Part shown: positions 33,927-45,240 of the stretch, piece by piece | Layout of the letters: every line of letters starts with the position of its first letter | How positions within the stretch are numbered: position 1 is the first letter of the stretch | From: Physcomitrium patens | Lineage: Eukaryota; Streptophyta; Bryopsida; Funariales; Funariaceae | DNA: 64,000 nt | Direction: 5' to 3' | Assembly (NCBI RefSeq): GCF_000002425.4 | Contig: NC_037257.1 | Location: 16,110,733-16,174,732 of the forward strand | Translations under genes and position numbers: made by a program | Notes under the pieces: generated by a model | What the model saw: the letters and a program-made list of their open reading frames with translations, nothing else | Database searches by the model: none | What the model was told of the DNA's origin: nothing

Positions 33927-35460
33927 TCTTTGCTCTGTTCTTGGTAATTAAATGAATGTAAGGCATTTTAAGAATTGATAGCTGAAATGCTAGCTAGCTT
34001 GAGGAACACAAGAAACAAGTTGATTTGATCAAACTTATCTCTTTTGGAGAATTCTAGATATGATAATAAAATAACAAAAGAATTTATGTGAATAAGGGGC
34101 TGATGAATGGAAGAGGATGGAAGAATATGCTGTGCAATAGCTTGGTCGTAATAAGCGACAACGACGGCAAGATGACTTCCTTTTCCAGCAATTGCAGAGA
34201 CTAAACCATCTCTACATGTGCATCCGCTTTTGCAATTGAACAACAGTAACAAGTAGTGCCACCTCGACTAGTAAGCATGGAGCTTCAGATCCCAGCCTTC
34301 TAATAGAATCACCAAAGGAAGAAAAAAATTATGCACTAATACTGGAAAAATACAAGGCCGTTACTTGAACTAAAGTGCAGACAAAACAGAAACTAGTAGC
34401 CATCGACACTACTAGAGAACTACCACTGTAGAGAACAAAATAGGAACATTAGCCTGTGACACCGTCACACGCTACAAAAAAGAACCTCAACAAGAAACTC
34501 GGAGCACAGAGAATCGTCGCTAGCACGAGCAACAACATTGCATGTCCACGCATACAACTGGAGAGCCTTGTAATACGTCTGGATCCCCTCCGCACACCTA
34601 GTGATGCAGCGGTAGAATAATACTGCAACCTTCTAGTCATCAAGGAATTAAAACAAAAGATTAAAAGGCTGTTGTCACTCCATACAACAACAGCGTGGAG
34701 CCATCACAACCACCAGATCACTTCCCACCAAGTTGAGCCGCCAACAAAAAACTAAAGAACTACTCCGTTGTCAAATCCATGATCTTTTGCTTGAGCTTAT
34801 AGTCGCTTCAATCGGAGGGAAAAAATTACAAAGCAAAATGCGGTATCAACCACAACCACTGCACACACAATGTGTAAAAACAGAGATTCGCATTGTGTAG
34901 AGTTCTCTTGTAGCACAAACCACATGAAAAAACAAAAGAAGAGAGAGAACACAAAAAACCAACCACACTAGTATCATAGACAACTAACGGAAGCTTGCTC
35001 TATTCCAAAAATCCAGTAGCCTTAATCTTGAGTTGGAAGTACCAACGGCAATTTTGCCTTCAGTGACAACAAAGAAGGTCCTTGTTACAGCCGGTGTCCT
35101 CAATGAAGGAGTATGTGCAACCACAAGAAAAAAAACGCGTAGACTCTATTGCAGTCGGATCCCAAAACACACAAAGAATTTGAAAACCAAAAAAAGAAAA
35201 GAAAAAGAGGCATGGATCCGGGAGGCAAGACCCCTATTGACAAAGAGGCTGCTGTTATTTTTGGGCAGCCTTTCACCTTCCTAATCGCCTTCCTGTTTTT
35301 TTTATTTTTTGTTATTTTTTTTTCTTCTCCTCTATTTTATTTTTTTGGTTTTTCTTTCTCTTCTTACTCCTTTTTTCTTTTCTTTTCTCTCCCTACTTTC
35401 AATCTTTTCTTCTATTCTCTTGTTTTTTTTTTTTTTTTTTTTTTTTTAAATTGTGTGTCT
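33927..35460. other. Island of balanced composition between LTR fossils, no gene recognised
   Basis: This stretch is less AT-rich than its surroundings and shows no repeat of the neighbouring fossils. A minus-strand frame at 33968-34252 (containing CKSGCTCRDGLVSAIAGKG) has ordinary amino-acid composition but matches no family I know. Frames at 34449-34643 (minus) and 35033-35284 (plus) are likewise unrecognised. A perfect inverted repeat, TGTGAC-ACC-GTCACA, lies at 34456-34470. The right end is T-rich, with a 25-base T tract at about 35423-35447. It may be a remnant of pre-insertion host DNA or a non-autonomous element. Confidence 0.5.
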
Positions 35461-36250
35461 AAAACTACTAAGGTTTTTTTAATTTTTTTTTAATAATAAT
35501 AGGAATATTCTAAAAAAATCATAAATCTATATTAGCTTAATTAAGAAGAAACTATTTATTTTAAAATTCCTTATTAAAGAGAATTTATAAGAGATCTTTT
35601 TTTGCACTTGTATCCTATTTTTTTGCTATTTATCTCAAAATTCCTATATTAACTCCCTAAATTATTGACTTTAAGCATCATAAGTGTACTTTTTGTACTA
35701 AATACATGAGTGAATCAATTCCATGATTTACATATAGTGATCATTTACGACAATTCAAAAAAGTAGAGAATCCAAAGATCTTATTCTTCAAACAAGTCTT
35801 TGTCTAAGTTAGTTATACTAGATTTAATATTCAATCAGATTACCAAGAATATCAATAAGAACTTAAAAATTATTACTTTTGTAAAAGATTGTGATTATTA
35901 GTAATTTCACTCCTATTATTTTGATGTTGATTGTTTTAAGATAAAAAAGTCTATTAAAGATAATAGTTTACTTTCTAAAAGAAGGTGAAATAATTCTATG
36001 AAATATAAAAAGAAACTAAAGAAGAGAGGTAGAATAATAGGAAAAAAAAAAAAAAAAAAAAAAAATTAGAAGTAAAAAATCCAAAAGTTAATACTATGTA
36101 ATTCTTCTCAAAGCAGAAGAATTTAGATTAGTAGCCATAGAGGCCTACATATCTTCTAAGTTGTACAAGTTGGCTACTTTCCTACTCTAACACTAACTCA
36201 TATAGATAGATATCTATGTAAACTGGATTTGAATCTAAATCACTTCTTAC

Positions 36251-36725
36251 TGTCACGGACACAAAATACAGACTTGAAATCTAACAAGAAGTTCAAGAAG
36301 GAGTGGTAGAACTAGATTAAACAGATGAGTACAAGAACAACACCAGAAAGGTGAGCTAGAACTCCAAGAGATGTGTTGTCGAGACTGAAGAACTCTTCAG
36401 CCTCGATCCCTATATATACTCCTACTTAGGAAGCTTCTTAAGCTACTTCTATTAACTAGGAAGCTTCTTAAGCTACTTCTATTAACTAGGAAGCTTCTAG
36501 AAGGTTCCAGAGGCTTCTTTTTTAGAAGGTTCTAGAAACTTCTCAAGCGACTTCTATTAACTAGGAAGCTTCTAGAAAGTTCCAGAGAATTCCTTTCTAG
36601 AAGCTTCTAGAAACTTCTCTCTAAAAGGTTCCAGAGGCTTCTCTTCTAGAAGGTTCCAGAGGCTTGTTTTCTAGAAGGTTCTAGAAACTTCTCTCTAGAA
36701 AGTTCTAAGGAATATGTCCCTAACA
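36251..36725 (-). repeat. 3' LTR of the chromovirus
   Basis: Begins TGTCACGGAC and ends CCCTAACA on the plus strand. It is 475 bp against 420 bp for the other LTR, mostly because of an extra copy of a short unit (AAGCTTCTTAAGCTACTTC and following bases) near 36430-36490. On the minus strand it carries heat-shock-element arrays, then a TATA box (TATATATA at 36411-36418). Confidence 0.9.
36490..36691 (-). promoter_or_regulatory. Heat-shock-element arrays upstream of the LTR TATA box
   Basis: Heat-shock elements are alternating GAA and TTC triplets spaced by exactly two bases. Perfect five-unit arrays lie at 36595-36617 and 36669-36691. A six-unit array with one mismatched triplet lies at 36490-36517. 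Four units lie at 36535-36552 and three at 36644-36656. On the coding (minus) strand of the element all lie about 70-280 bp upstream of the TATA box, where U3 enhancers sit. Three or more units are the usual minimum for heat-shock factor trimer binding. Heat induction itself is inferred and not shown. Confidence 0.8.
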
Positions 36726-36742
36726 TCACCCCCTCCTTTAGC
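36726..36742 (-). other. Polypurine tract of the chromovirus
   Basis: On the minus strand, AAAGGAGGGGGTGA lies directly before the 3' LTR, the expected place for the plus-strand primer. Confidence 0.75.
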
Positions 36743-39700
36743 TTCGAGGTCTCTGAGAAGTAATGTTGTTGATCAGTACCAACGCAAGAAAATGAAGATC
36801 TGTCGCATAACTTCTGCTATGAATTCCAACTGTTGTTCACGAGGCAAGTGGTTCATCGACCCTTGAAGCCAACGATAGTGGCCCACGCCTTCGACTTCTG
36901 ACCAAGCATGAACTTCCGTGTCCTCATTGTGAAATTATCCTACAAACACGCCTTCTAGTTGACCATCGTAAGCAGGCTCGATCTCAAATACGATCACCAG
37001 TGATCGGTTACTCGGTATCCTCCGTCGTCATCGTGGTACATGTAGTTCTTCATCTCGGGGTCGCCTTCGTGAGCTACTCGGTTGGGATACTCTGACTGGC
37101 ACAGTATCTATCTCTTGGCTATCCATATCAAAAGACCAAACTATGATCTATCTTGGAGAAAATAACTACATCAACTATGAATTTTGCTGGTGCTCTCCCC
37201 TTTTCTTATATTGTTGGGAGAACAAGCTTCAGAAAGAAGCTATCATCGAATTGATTTAGATTTATCGGGATGTCGTTGATGAAACTCCTGTACCTTTTGT
37301 GGCGCATTCGCAAGATTTTCAGCTGGTTCCCACGTTCGCTCATTAATGTCATAGCCGCAGCAATGAACAAGATATTCTAACTTTTCCCACCTTCGCTGTG
37401 AATCCAATACCTTTTCAACCTCGTATTCTTCGTGGTTCTCAATTTCAATATTAGGTGGCGGACATTGCACTCTTCTAGGAAAAGATGACTCTCGATAAGG
37501 TTCCAACAGAAAAACATGAAAGACTAGATGTACTTTCATAGAAGTCGGTAACTCCAACCAGTATGCCACTTGATTAATTTGCTTCTGGATGATAAATGGT
37601 CCCAATCTTCGATAGTCCAACTTATCACATGGTTGCTTGGTCTTGATATTTCGTCGAAGAAGCCAGACTTTGTCTCCAACTTTGAAAGTAGGTGCTGGAT
37701 TCCAAAATCTATCTGCAGACGTCTTATAGGATTCTTGAGCGGATTGTAATTGAAGCTTCAACATAGTTTGAAGCTCTGATACTTGCTTCGCAAATCCTTC
37801 AGCTGCTGGATTGTTATTTGTTGACGGACTCAACAAATCAAGCTTTGGATGATACCCATAGTTGGAAAAGAATGGTGTTTGTTGAGTCGATGCATGGAGG
37901 GTGTTGTTATATGCAAACTCGACTAGCGGTAGATATGCAGTCCAATCGTCTTGCTGATAGTTGATGCTGCATCGTAAGTACTGCTCCAAGACTTGGTTCA
38001 CCCATTCCGTTTGGCCATCAGTTTGAGGATGAAAAGCTGAAGAAAGCTTGATATCCACCTTCAATATCCCAAAGAGAGATCTCCAAAACTTTGACACGAA
38101 CTGGGTACCTCGATCTGATATGATATCATCTGGTAGTCCATGATATCGATACACATTATCGAGAAAGAGTCTTGCTGTGACTTCACTGGACGATGTCTTC
38201 TTACAAGGAACAAAGTGTACCATCTTCGTAAGCCGATCTACCACGAAAAAGATGATGTCAAATGAGTTTGATGATGGCAAGTCCGTGATGAAGTCCATAG
38301 AAATTGAAGACCATGGTCGATGTGGAATTGGCAATGGCTGTAGAAGTCCATAAGGGCGATGCCGAGGATTCTTGGATCTTGAACAGATGTCACAGGAGAG
38401 GACAAAATCTTTCACATCCTTCTACATTTGGGGCCACCAAAAATCTCGGAAAATAAGCTCCAAGGTCTTGTTGAATCCAAAATGTCCCGCAGCTGAAAAA
38501 TCATGGCAAGATTGAAGAACTCGGAGTCGTGCTAGTCCTTTTGGAATGTACAATCGCTCTTCAAAGTATAAAAGATCTCCCTCCACCTTGAACTTGTCGT
38601 CATTGGTACGTTGCTTGATATCAATGGCTATTGAATCTTTAATGGTCATAGCACGTACCTGATTTAGGAAGTCAGCATCAAATGATACAATAATAGCACA
38701 AAGTTGAAATCTCTCTGGCTTCAATAACGTTGTATATTGTTGATCAAATGCTGCTTCTCCAGCCTTTGGTGCAAGATACGATCTCCTTGATAAAGCATCG
38801 GATAGTCCTTGCTGCCTTCCAGGTCGATAAGTGATAACAAAATCGAATCTAGATAGCGACATATTCCACCAAGCTTGACGTCGATTTAAAACTCGAGCCA
38901 TCATGAAATACTCCAAATTCTTGTGATCCGTATATACGGTTATTGGATGTGCAGCTCCTTCAAGAAAGTGACGCCATTCTTCGAAAGAATCCACTATAGC
39001 AAGAAGTTCCTTATCGTGGATCTTATAATTGATTTCAGCACCAGAGAACTTCCGAGAATAGAATGCAACTGGATAGAGCTTCTTATCTTTACTCATTTGT
39101 GAAAGCACAACTCCCAAAGCAAAATCTGAAGCATCAGTTTCTAAATAGAAGGCCTTTGTAAAGTCTGGATGTACCAAAATTGGAGCTGTAGTAAATGCTG
39201 TCTTCAAATCTTGAAATGCCTTCTCCGCCAAAGGTCCCCATTCTAACTTATCTTTGCATGTTAATCGAGTGAGAGGAGCAGCAACTTGAGAATAATTCTT
39301 GATGAAGATCCGATAGAAGTTAGCAAAACTAAGAAAGCATTGTACGTCTCTAACCGTCTTCGGAACCTCCCAAGACATGATTGCTTCTACTTTCTTGGGA
39401 TCCATCTTCAAACCTTCTGTAGTCGCAATGAACCTCAAAAATTCCATCTCCGTCTGGTGAAATAAACACTTTTCTAATTTGGCATATAGTCCTTGCTTGC
39501 GTAGTTTCTCCAAGACCAAACGAACATGCTCTTCATGCTCTTCCTCGTTTTTAGAGAATATTAGAATATCGTCCAAGTAGATGACAACAGAATCATCGAG
39601 GTGTTCTCGAAAGATATTATTCATCATATGTTGGAAAATCGCCGGAGCATTGGTAAGACCAAATGGCATGACATTATATTGGAAATGACCATACCTTGTA

Positions 39701-41795
39701 CGGAATGCTGTCTTCCACTCATCTCCTTCCTTGATTCGTACGAGATTATAAGCTCTCCTTAGATCAATTTTTGTAAAGATCTTCCACATCGAAGTTGTTC
39801 TAAGAGACTAAAAATCAAGGGTAATGGATAACGATTTTTCTTTGTTACCTTGTTGAGGCTTCGATAGTCCACACACATCTGTAATGATCCATCTTTCTTC
39901 TTCACAAATAAGATGGATGCTCCAGCTGATGATTTTGAATGACGAATGAAGTTCTTGGCTAGATTCTTGTCGATGTACTTTCGTAACTCTGCCAACTCCG
40001 TTTGCAATAGATTGTAGATTGGGCCAAAAGGTGGTTGTGATCCTTCTTGCAAGTCTATGGCACAATCATATGGTCGGTGTTCCGGTAGTATGTTAGCGTT
40101 CTTCTTTTGAAACACGTCTTCAAAATCTTTATATTGCTCCGGTATACTTGCTATTGAGATCTTCTCCTCGGTAGTTGGAGCCGCATAAATGACAAATGGA
40201 GTACCTTCTTTAGATGATCTTATAAACGCTCTTGCTCCAATGAATAAGGATTTCTTTTTTCGAGGTTTTTTACTAGGTTTTTTCTTGGGTGGTTTTGTGG
40301 GAAAAGTCATCTTCCGCAACCTCCAATCTATCAATGGATTATGTTTTTTTAACCAAGAAAGACCAAGAATAATAGGATTTGATGGGGTTCTAATAATATT
40401 AAAAATAATATGACTACTATGGTCTTTAAACATTACTTCTATAGGTTTTGATTCATGGGTGATGCTACCAGACAATAAAGCTCGTCCATCTTTGACCTCA
40501 ACATGAACAGGTTTTGATTTTTGTACTAAAGGGATCTTATGACGCTTTGCAAATTCTTCGTCCAAAAAACAAGCAGATGCTCCTGAGTCTAGTAGTGCTA
40601 AGGTTCTCAGTTTTTGAGGGCCGATAAACAGAGGGATTGTAAAACAAAGTGCAGGTTGGACAGATAGAAAGGAACCTGATTGTTGTTGGGATATTTCATT
40701 GTCCAGCCGCACGGTTCCTACTGTGGCTGGGCATCCTCGTTTTCCTAAACAAATACTCCCCTAGTCTTGACTATGCCTCGATTTTGCTTTTTGAGGCAGT
40801 TTCCGACTTTGTCGCCTTTTCTACCGCAATACAAGTATAAATTTTCCTCCATACGTCGCTTTTTTTCTTCTATAGTAAGAGATTTGATACGTACCACATC
40901 AATTTGCATATCTTCCACCTCTGAATGCGAATTCATACCGCTTGCCGACATAGTTGGAGCATGGCAAATTGTATGTTGTCTTGAGCGTTGGTCTTGGCGA
41001 CTTTGGAATAGGCGATTATCGCACTTCACAACTTGGCTAATGGCTTCATTGAGCGTTCGTGGATCAGGAAGAGTTAACAGCAAATCCTTCACATCATCTC
41101 TTAAACCCTAATAGAATTGACTCATCAACGCTTCTTCATCCCAATTGATGTCGCATACCAATTGCTTGAAATCTGAAGCATAGATTGATGTAGAATGCAT
41201 CCCTTGTCGTAGCGACCGGATCTTTATTGTAGCCCATCGAACCTTATCGTTTTCACCAAATGCTTCCGCAAATTCTTCCAAAAAGGTTTCAAAGTTGTTT
41301 AATATGGATGATCGTTTCTCAAACAAAGGAGCAAACCATGATAGAGCTTGTCACATAAGTAAGGTTCCAACAAGCCCAACATGTGACTCCTCCGTTGGAT
41401 ATCGTTCGGGCTGTAAAACTGTTATCAACCTGATTTGATTGACGAATCCTCGAAACTTGGAACGTGTTCCATCAAACTTATCTGGAAGGCTAACTTGAGG
41501 CTCCTTATGTTGTAGAACTAGTGGTTCTTGTCGAACCTGAGGTAAAGTTGTTTCTCCAAGTGCCGAAATTTGAGGCTGGTTTAGTTTAGATTGTGCTATC
41601 CCAGATATTCCATCATTATGAAGCCTTGCCACCACTCCTTCAATCTCTGCAGTTCTTTGTGATAACGTAGCAAGGGCATTCATAATAGCATCTAACTTAG
41701 ATTCCGAACTTTCTATCATACTAATGTCTTGACCTCCGGCCATTCTAAAAGAAGGACAAAAATGACCCTATAAGAGGCAATATTGGTTTATAGGA

Positions 41796-42000
41796 GGGTA
41801 ATCCACAACCTATAAAACGCCTTAAGAATTTCAAGAAGAGGGGTAATCCACTCTCTCCAAGAAGAATAAGACTCCAATATTGTAACAGAAGAAGTATCAG
41901 TTTAGAGGAGGGTAATCCGCAATCTCTAAAAAATGCTAGTATACCTTCAAGTAGAGGGGTAATCCACACTCTACTAAGAAAGAACTAGCTCTGATATCTC
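41796..42000 (-). repeat. Chromovirus 5' leader with duplicated GYGGATTACCC motif and tRNA-Met-like primer site
   Basis: On the minus strand the motif GTGGATTACCC (or GCGGATTACCC) occurs four times, at 41957, 41910, 41841 and 41796 (plus-strand starts). Spacings of 47, 69 and 45 bp show a tandem duplication of about 114 bp. Nearer the 5' LTR, GATATCAGAGC (about 41990-42001) matches the core of a primer site for initiator tRNA-Met, but it stands about 22 bases from the LTR end. Confidence 0.65.
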
Positions 42001-42023
42001 AAGTTAATGTAGTCTCGACAAAT

Positions 42024-42443
42024 TGTCTCGGACACAAAATACAGACTTGAAATCTAACAAGAAGTTCAAGAAGAAGCGACAGAACTAGATTAAACAGATG
42101 AGTACAAGAACAATACCAGAAAGGTGAGCTAGAACTCCAAGAGATGTGTTGTCGAGACTGAAGAACTCTTCAGCCTCGATCCCTATATATACTCCTACTT
42201 AGGAAGCTTCTCGAGCTACTTCTATTAACTAGGAAGCTTCTAGAAGGTTTTAGGGGATTCCTTTCTTGAAGCTTCTAGAAACTTCTCTTCTAGATGGTTC
42301 CAGAGACTTCCTTTCTAGAAGCTTCTAGAAACTTCTCTCTAAAAGGTTCCAGAGGCTTCTCTTCTAGAAGGTTCCAGAGGCTTGTTTTCTAGAAGGTTCT
42401 AGAAACTTCTCTCTAGAAAGTTCTAAGGAATATGTGCCTAACA
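42024..42443 (-). repeat. 5' LTR of the chromovirus
   Basis: Begins TGTCTCGGAC and ends GCCTAACA on the plus strand. It has perfect five-unit heat-shock-element arrays at 42313-42335 and 42387-42409, and a TATA box at about 42184-42191 on the minus strand. It is therefore the promoter copy of the element. Confidence 0.9.
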
Positions 42444-42518
42444 CTTACATAATTATTTTTTTAGGCCACTCTCTAATTATTTGAAGATGTTAATCTATTT
42501 CAAGTTATCTTTAATTTT

Positions 42519-42566
<48 letters not shown>

Positions 42567-44726
42567 AAAATAATTTTATGTCATATTAAATAGAAGATTC
42601 TTCTACTTATTTCTAATTAGAGTATTTGAGAATAGATATAAGGAGTATAAAACAAAAAATTTACTTTTAATAAAAGAATACAAGAAAAGAGTCTTTATAT
42701 TGTAATAGAATCAAGAACCATATAATTATTTTTGCCTTTCTAATGAGGTAAGATCCCTATTTACTTAATAAAAATTAAGTTTGACTGAGTTGTTTAAGTA
42801 GATTCCTACTTCATTCAAGTAACAAGAAATTACAATATTTTTTAACTATGAATTGATTGTTTTATATTTTATACTTCTTACATCTATTCTCCAATTTTCT
42901 AATTGAAAATACTTCATTATTTAATGTCTCTAATTGTTAGAAATTATTGTCAAAGACTTTTTAATGTCATAAGGATTTAATCAAAGAGCATCAAATTTGC
43001 TCACAAAATCCATTCTCTTAGCATTTTATAACAATACTGATATTTTAGGTTATGAGACTCTCTTCTTGTGTTTTTTAATTTATTTTTATTTTTAACAAAA
43101 AACGTTTTTTTTTTCTTCTTTGAATTCTTTCTATATCTTGAGCTCTAATCCTTTGAATTCCATCAAGGTCCTTTAATTTTTCTAATCTATTTCTTAAAGA
43201 ATTTGGATAGTTAATCTATTATATATTACTATTTTAAGTAAATTGACTTCAAATTCTATTGATATTATAGCTTCTACTTCATATATTAAAGAAAATAGAA
43301 TGGTCTTAATTGTGACCTTATAGGTTGTACAATAAGCTGAGATAATTGCTCATAATTTTGTATCTCAATTCTTCTTAGAATCTTGTATTTTTTTCTTAGA
43401 ATATTAAAAAAAAATTGGTTTATTCTCTCTATATGACCATTAGTTTGTAGATGATAAGGAATAGTCATGAAATAGTTTATTTTAAATTTATTAGTCATGT
43501 CCTCAATTATACTTCTTAAAAAGTATATACATCAATTATTAATCAAGATTTTGAGATAATTAAATTAATTAATTATTTATTTATATTTAAAATTAGCCAC
43601 ATAGATAGCATCATTAATTTTAAAAACTCTTGTTTTAGCCCATTTTGTTAGATATTTTATAGCTACTACAATATGTTTCATTTCTCTTAAAGAATTAGGA
43701 TAAACTTTTCATGTATAATTAATTGCTTATTTAAAAAAATAAACTAAGACAAGAATATATGAAAAAGAAGTGCCATATGTAAATTATTTCTTATATAATG
43801 TTAGCAAGCATCACATTGTCTGATATAATCATGTGTATCTTGATACATGGTAGGCTAATAATATCTTATTTTCATTACCTTTTGAGCCAACAAACTACTT
43901 GAGAAGTATTCCCATGTATACTATTATTGCCATTAATATGATTGGTACTTCATCAACTACGTCACATCATTTGAATAGACCATCTATTCTTCAATAATAT
44001 GATTATTTCATTATAATTATAAAATAAATATTATTAATTCTAATCTTATATTATTTATATTTAAATAGCCCTTCAAAAAGTTGTTAAGAATTTTCTTTTT
44101 TTGTAATGTAGTCGTACCAAGTAAAATAGATGGAGATAATAAAAAGTGATTCATCTACTAAATTGTCATCAATAAGAATAGGGCTTAATTTTCCTTCTAA
44201 CTTTAAAAAATGATTAGTTTAGTTATATAGTTTTTTGGGTTTGTATTCCACCTTATAGTCAAATTCTTTCAATAATAATATCCATCAAGCTACAAGACCA
44301 TTCAAATTTGCCTTATTGATAAGATATTTGATGGTCACATGATCAACAAAAAATACCATGGAATTTAATAGAAGATAACATTAAAATTTCTTTATAGAAA
44401 AAACCATGGCCAATCATTTATTTCCTATGGTAATATATATATTTTTTTTAATATTTAACTTTTCTCTAGCATATACTATAGGATAATCTTTATGCCCACC
44501 TTTTGTTGGTTGACATAATGTACTACCTATTGCTACAAATGAAGCATCATAATAAATATGGAAGTATTTAAAAATTTAAGAACTAGAACTAGGGCACCAT
44601 CTCTTTTAAGGACTTCAATTTCTTTTTTTAATGTCTCATCTATGTAAATTCTAAGGACTTAGATTTTTTAAACTTCTACAATTTCAAACATTATTTTTTA
44701 AAAATTAATTGATTTAAAATAATCAC

Positions 44727-45240
44727 AATTAATAAATGAAGCTAAATTCTTTTAAAGATCTAAAATCCTATTAGTTTATAACAACATAAATTCTATCACA
44801 AAGTAAAATAAAATGTACCTAAACAAAACTCAATAGAATTAAAAAAAATAGAATATAAAAGAAAAAATAGAAAAAAAAGAAATAGAATAAAACATAACAA
44901 AAAATACAAACTAAATTTCATTGAGAAGAAGAGATTAAAGCCATACTTGACCAAATGTCCCAAATGGCCTCGATTAATCTTGTGTATATTTTGTCCAACC
45001 ATCTTGAAACTTTCTAGAATTTTTTTAATAGTGAAATCTATGAAGATAATTTCTCTTTTAAAAGATTCTAGAAATAGAGTCCACTTAGATAATTGCCTTT
45101 AATTCTTCTAGGATGTTTTATGGTAGATTCTACATGAACTACCAATTTAATCCCAATTCTAAAAAAATTTAAGAACTTTCCAAAAATGACTCCAATTACA
45201 TATTTCTACATGTCAATAATACAATTACCTTATCCATGCT
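44727..45240 (-). repeat. LTR-like repeat, copy 1
   Basis: Resembles 56270-56880 along most of its length, in the same orientation. Shared blocks include CTAAATTCTTTTAAAGA, ATTTTGTCCAACCATCTT and CTTTCTAGAAT. It lies next to the RNase H part of the old minus-strand fossil, so the gag to reverse transcriptase part is missing here. Confidence 0.6.

Larger units (their letters stand above)
36251..42443 (-). mobile_element. Ty3/gypsy chromovirus with both LTRs and target duplication, broken
   Basis: The element is 6,193 bp, flanked by a perfect 5-bp target duplication CTTAC (36246-36250 and 42444-42448). The 3' LTR is 36251-36725 and the 5' LTR 42024-42443. Minus-strand parts, with rough positions: gag 41.1-41.75 kb, CCHC-like knuckle region about 40.8 kb, aspartic protease about 40.4-40.65 kb ([15 protein letters not shown]), reverse transcriptase 39.4-40.1 kb (VIYLDDILIFSKN), RNase H about 38.8-39.2 kb (TDASDFALGVVLS), integrase 37.6-38.5 kb (HHCC region; HPQTDGQTE) and a C-terminal chromodomain about 37.3-37.45 kb (YEVEKVLDSQRRWEKLEYLV). 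Coding is broken in roughly four or five places. The LTRs differ at about six of the first 190 bp, so it is moderately young compared with its neighbours. Its LTRs carry heat-shock-element arrays. Confidence 0.92.
35460..44730 (-). mobile_element. Old Ty3/gypsy fossil, split by a younger chromovirus
   Basis: The left part (about 35460-36250) and right part (42449 to about 44730) are colinear with the fossil at 29.5-33.9 kb. Both copies share the block containing CCATAGAGGCCTACATATC (near 30684 and 36137), followed by a TTACTCTAACACTA-like segment. On the minus strand, RNase H is recognisable near 44200-44650 (FFVDHVTIKYLINKANLNG, then EFDYKVEYKPKK) and integrase near 43290-43470 (YHLQTNGHIERINQF). 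It is heavily broken and old. The inserted chromovirus occupies 36251-42443. A (TA)n tract lies at 42521-42562. Confidence 0.7.
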
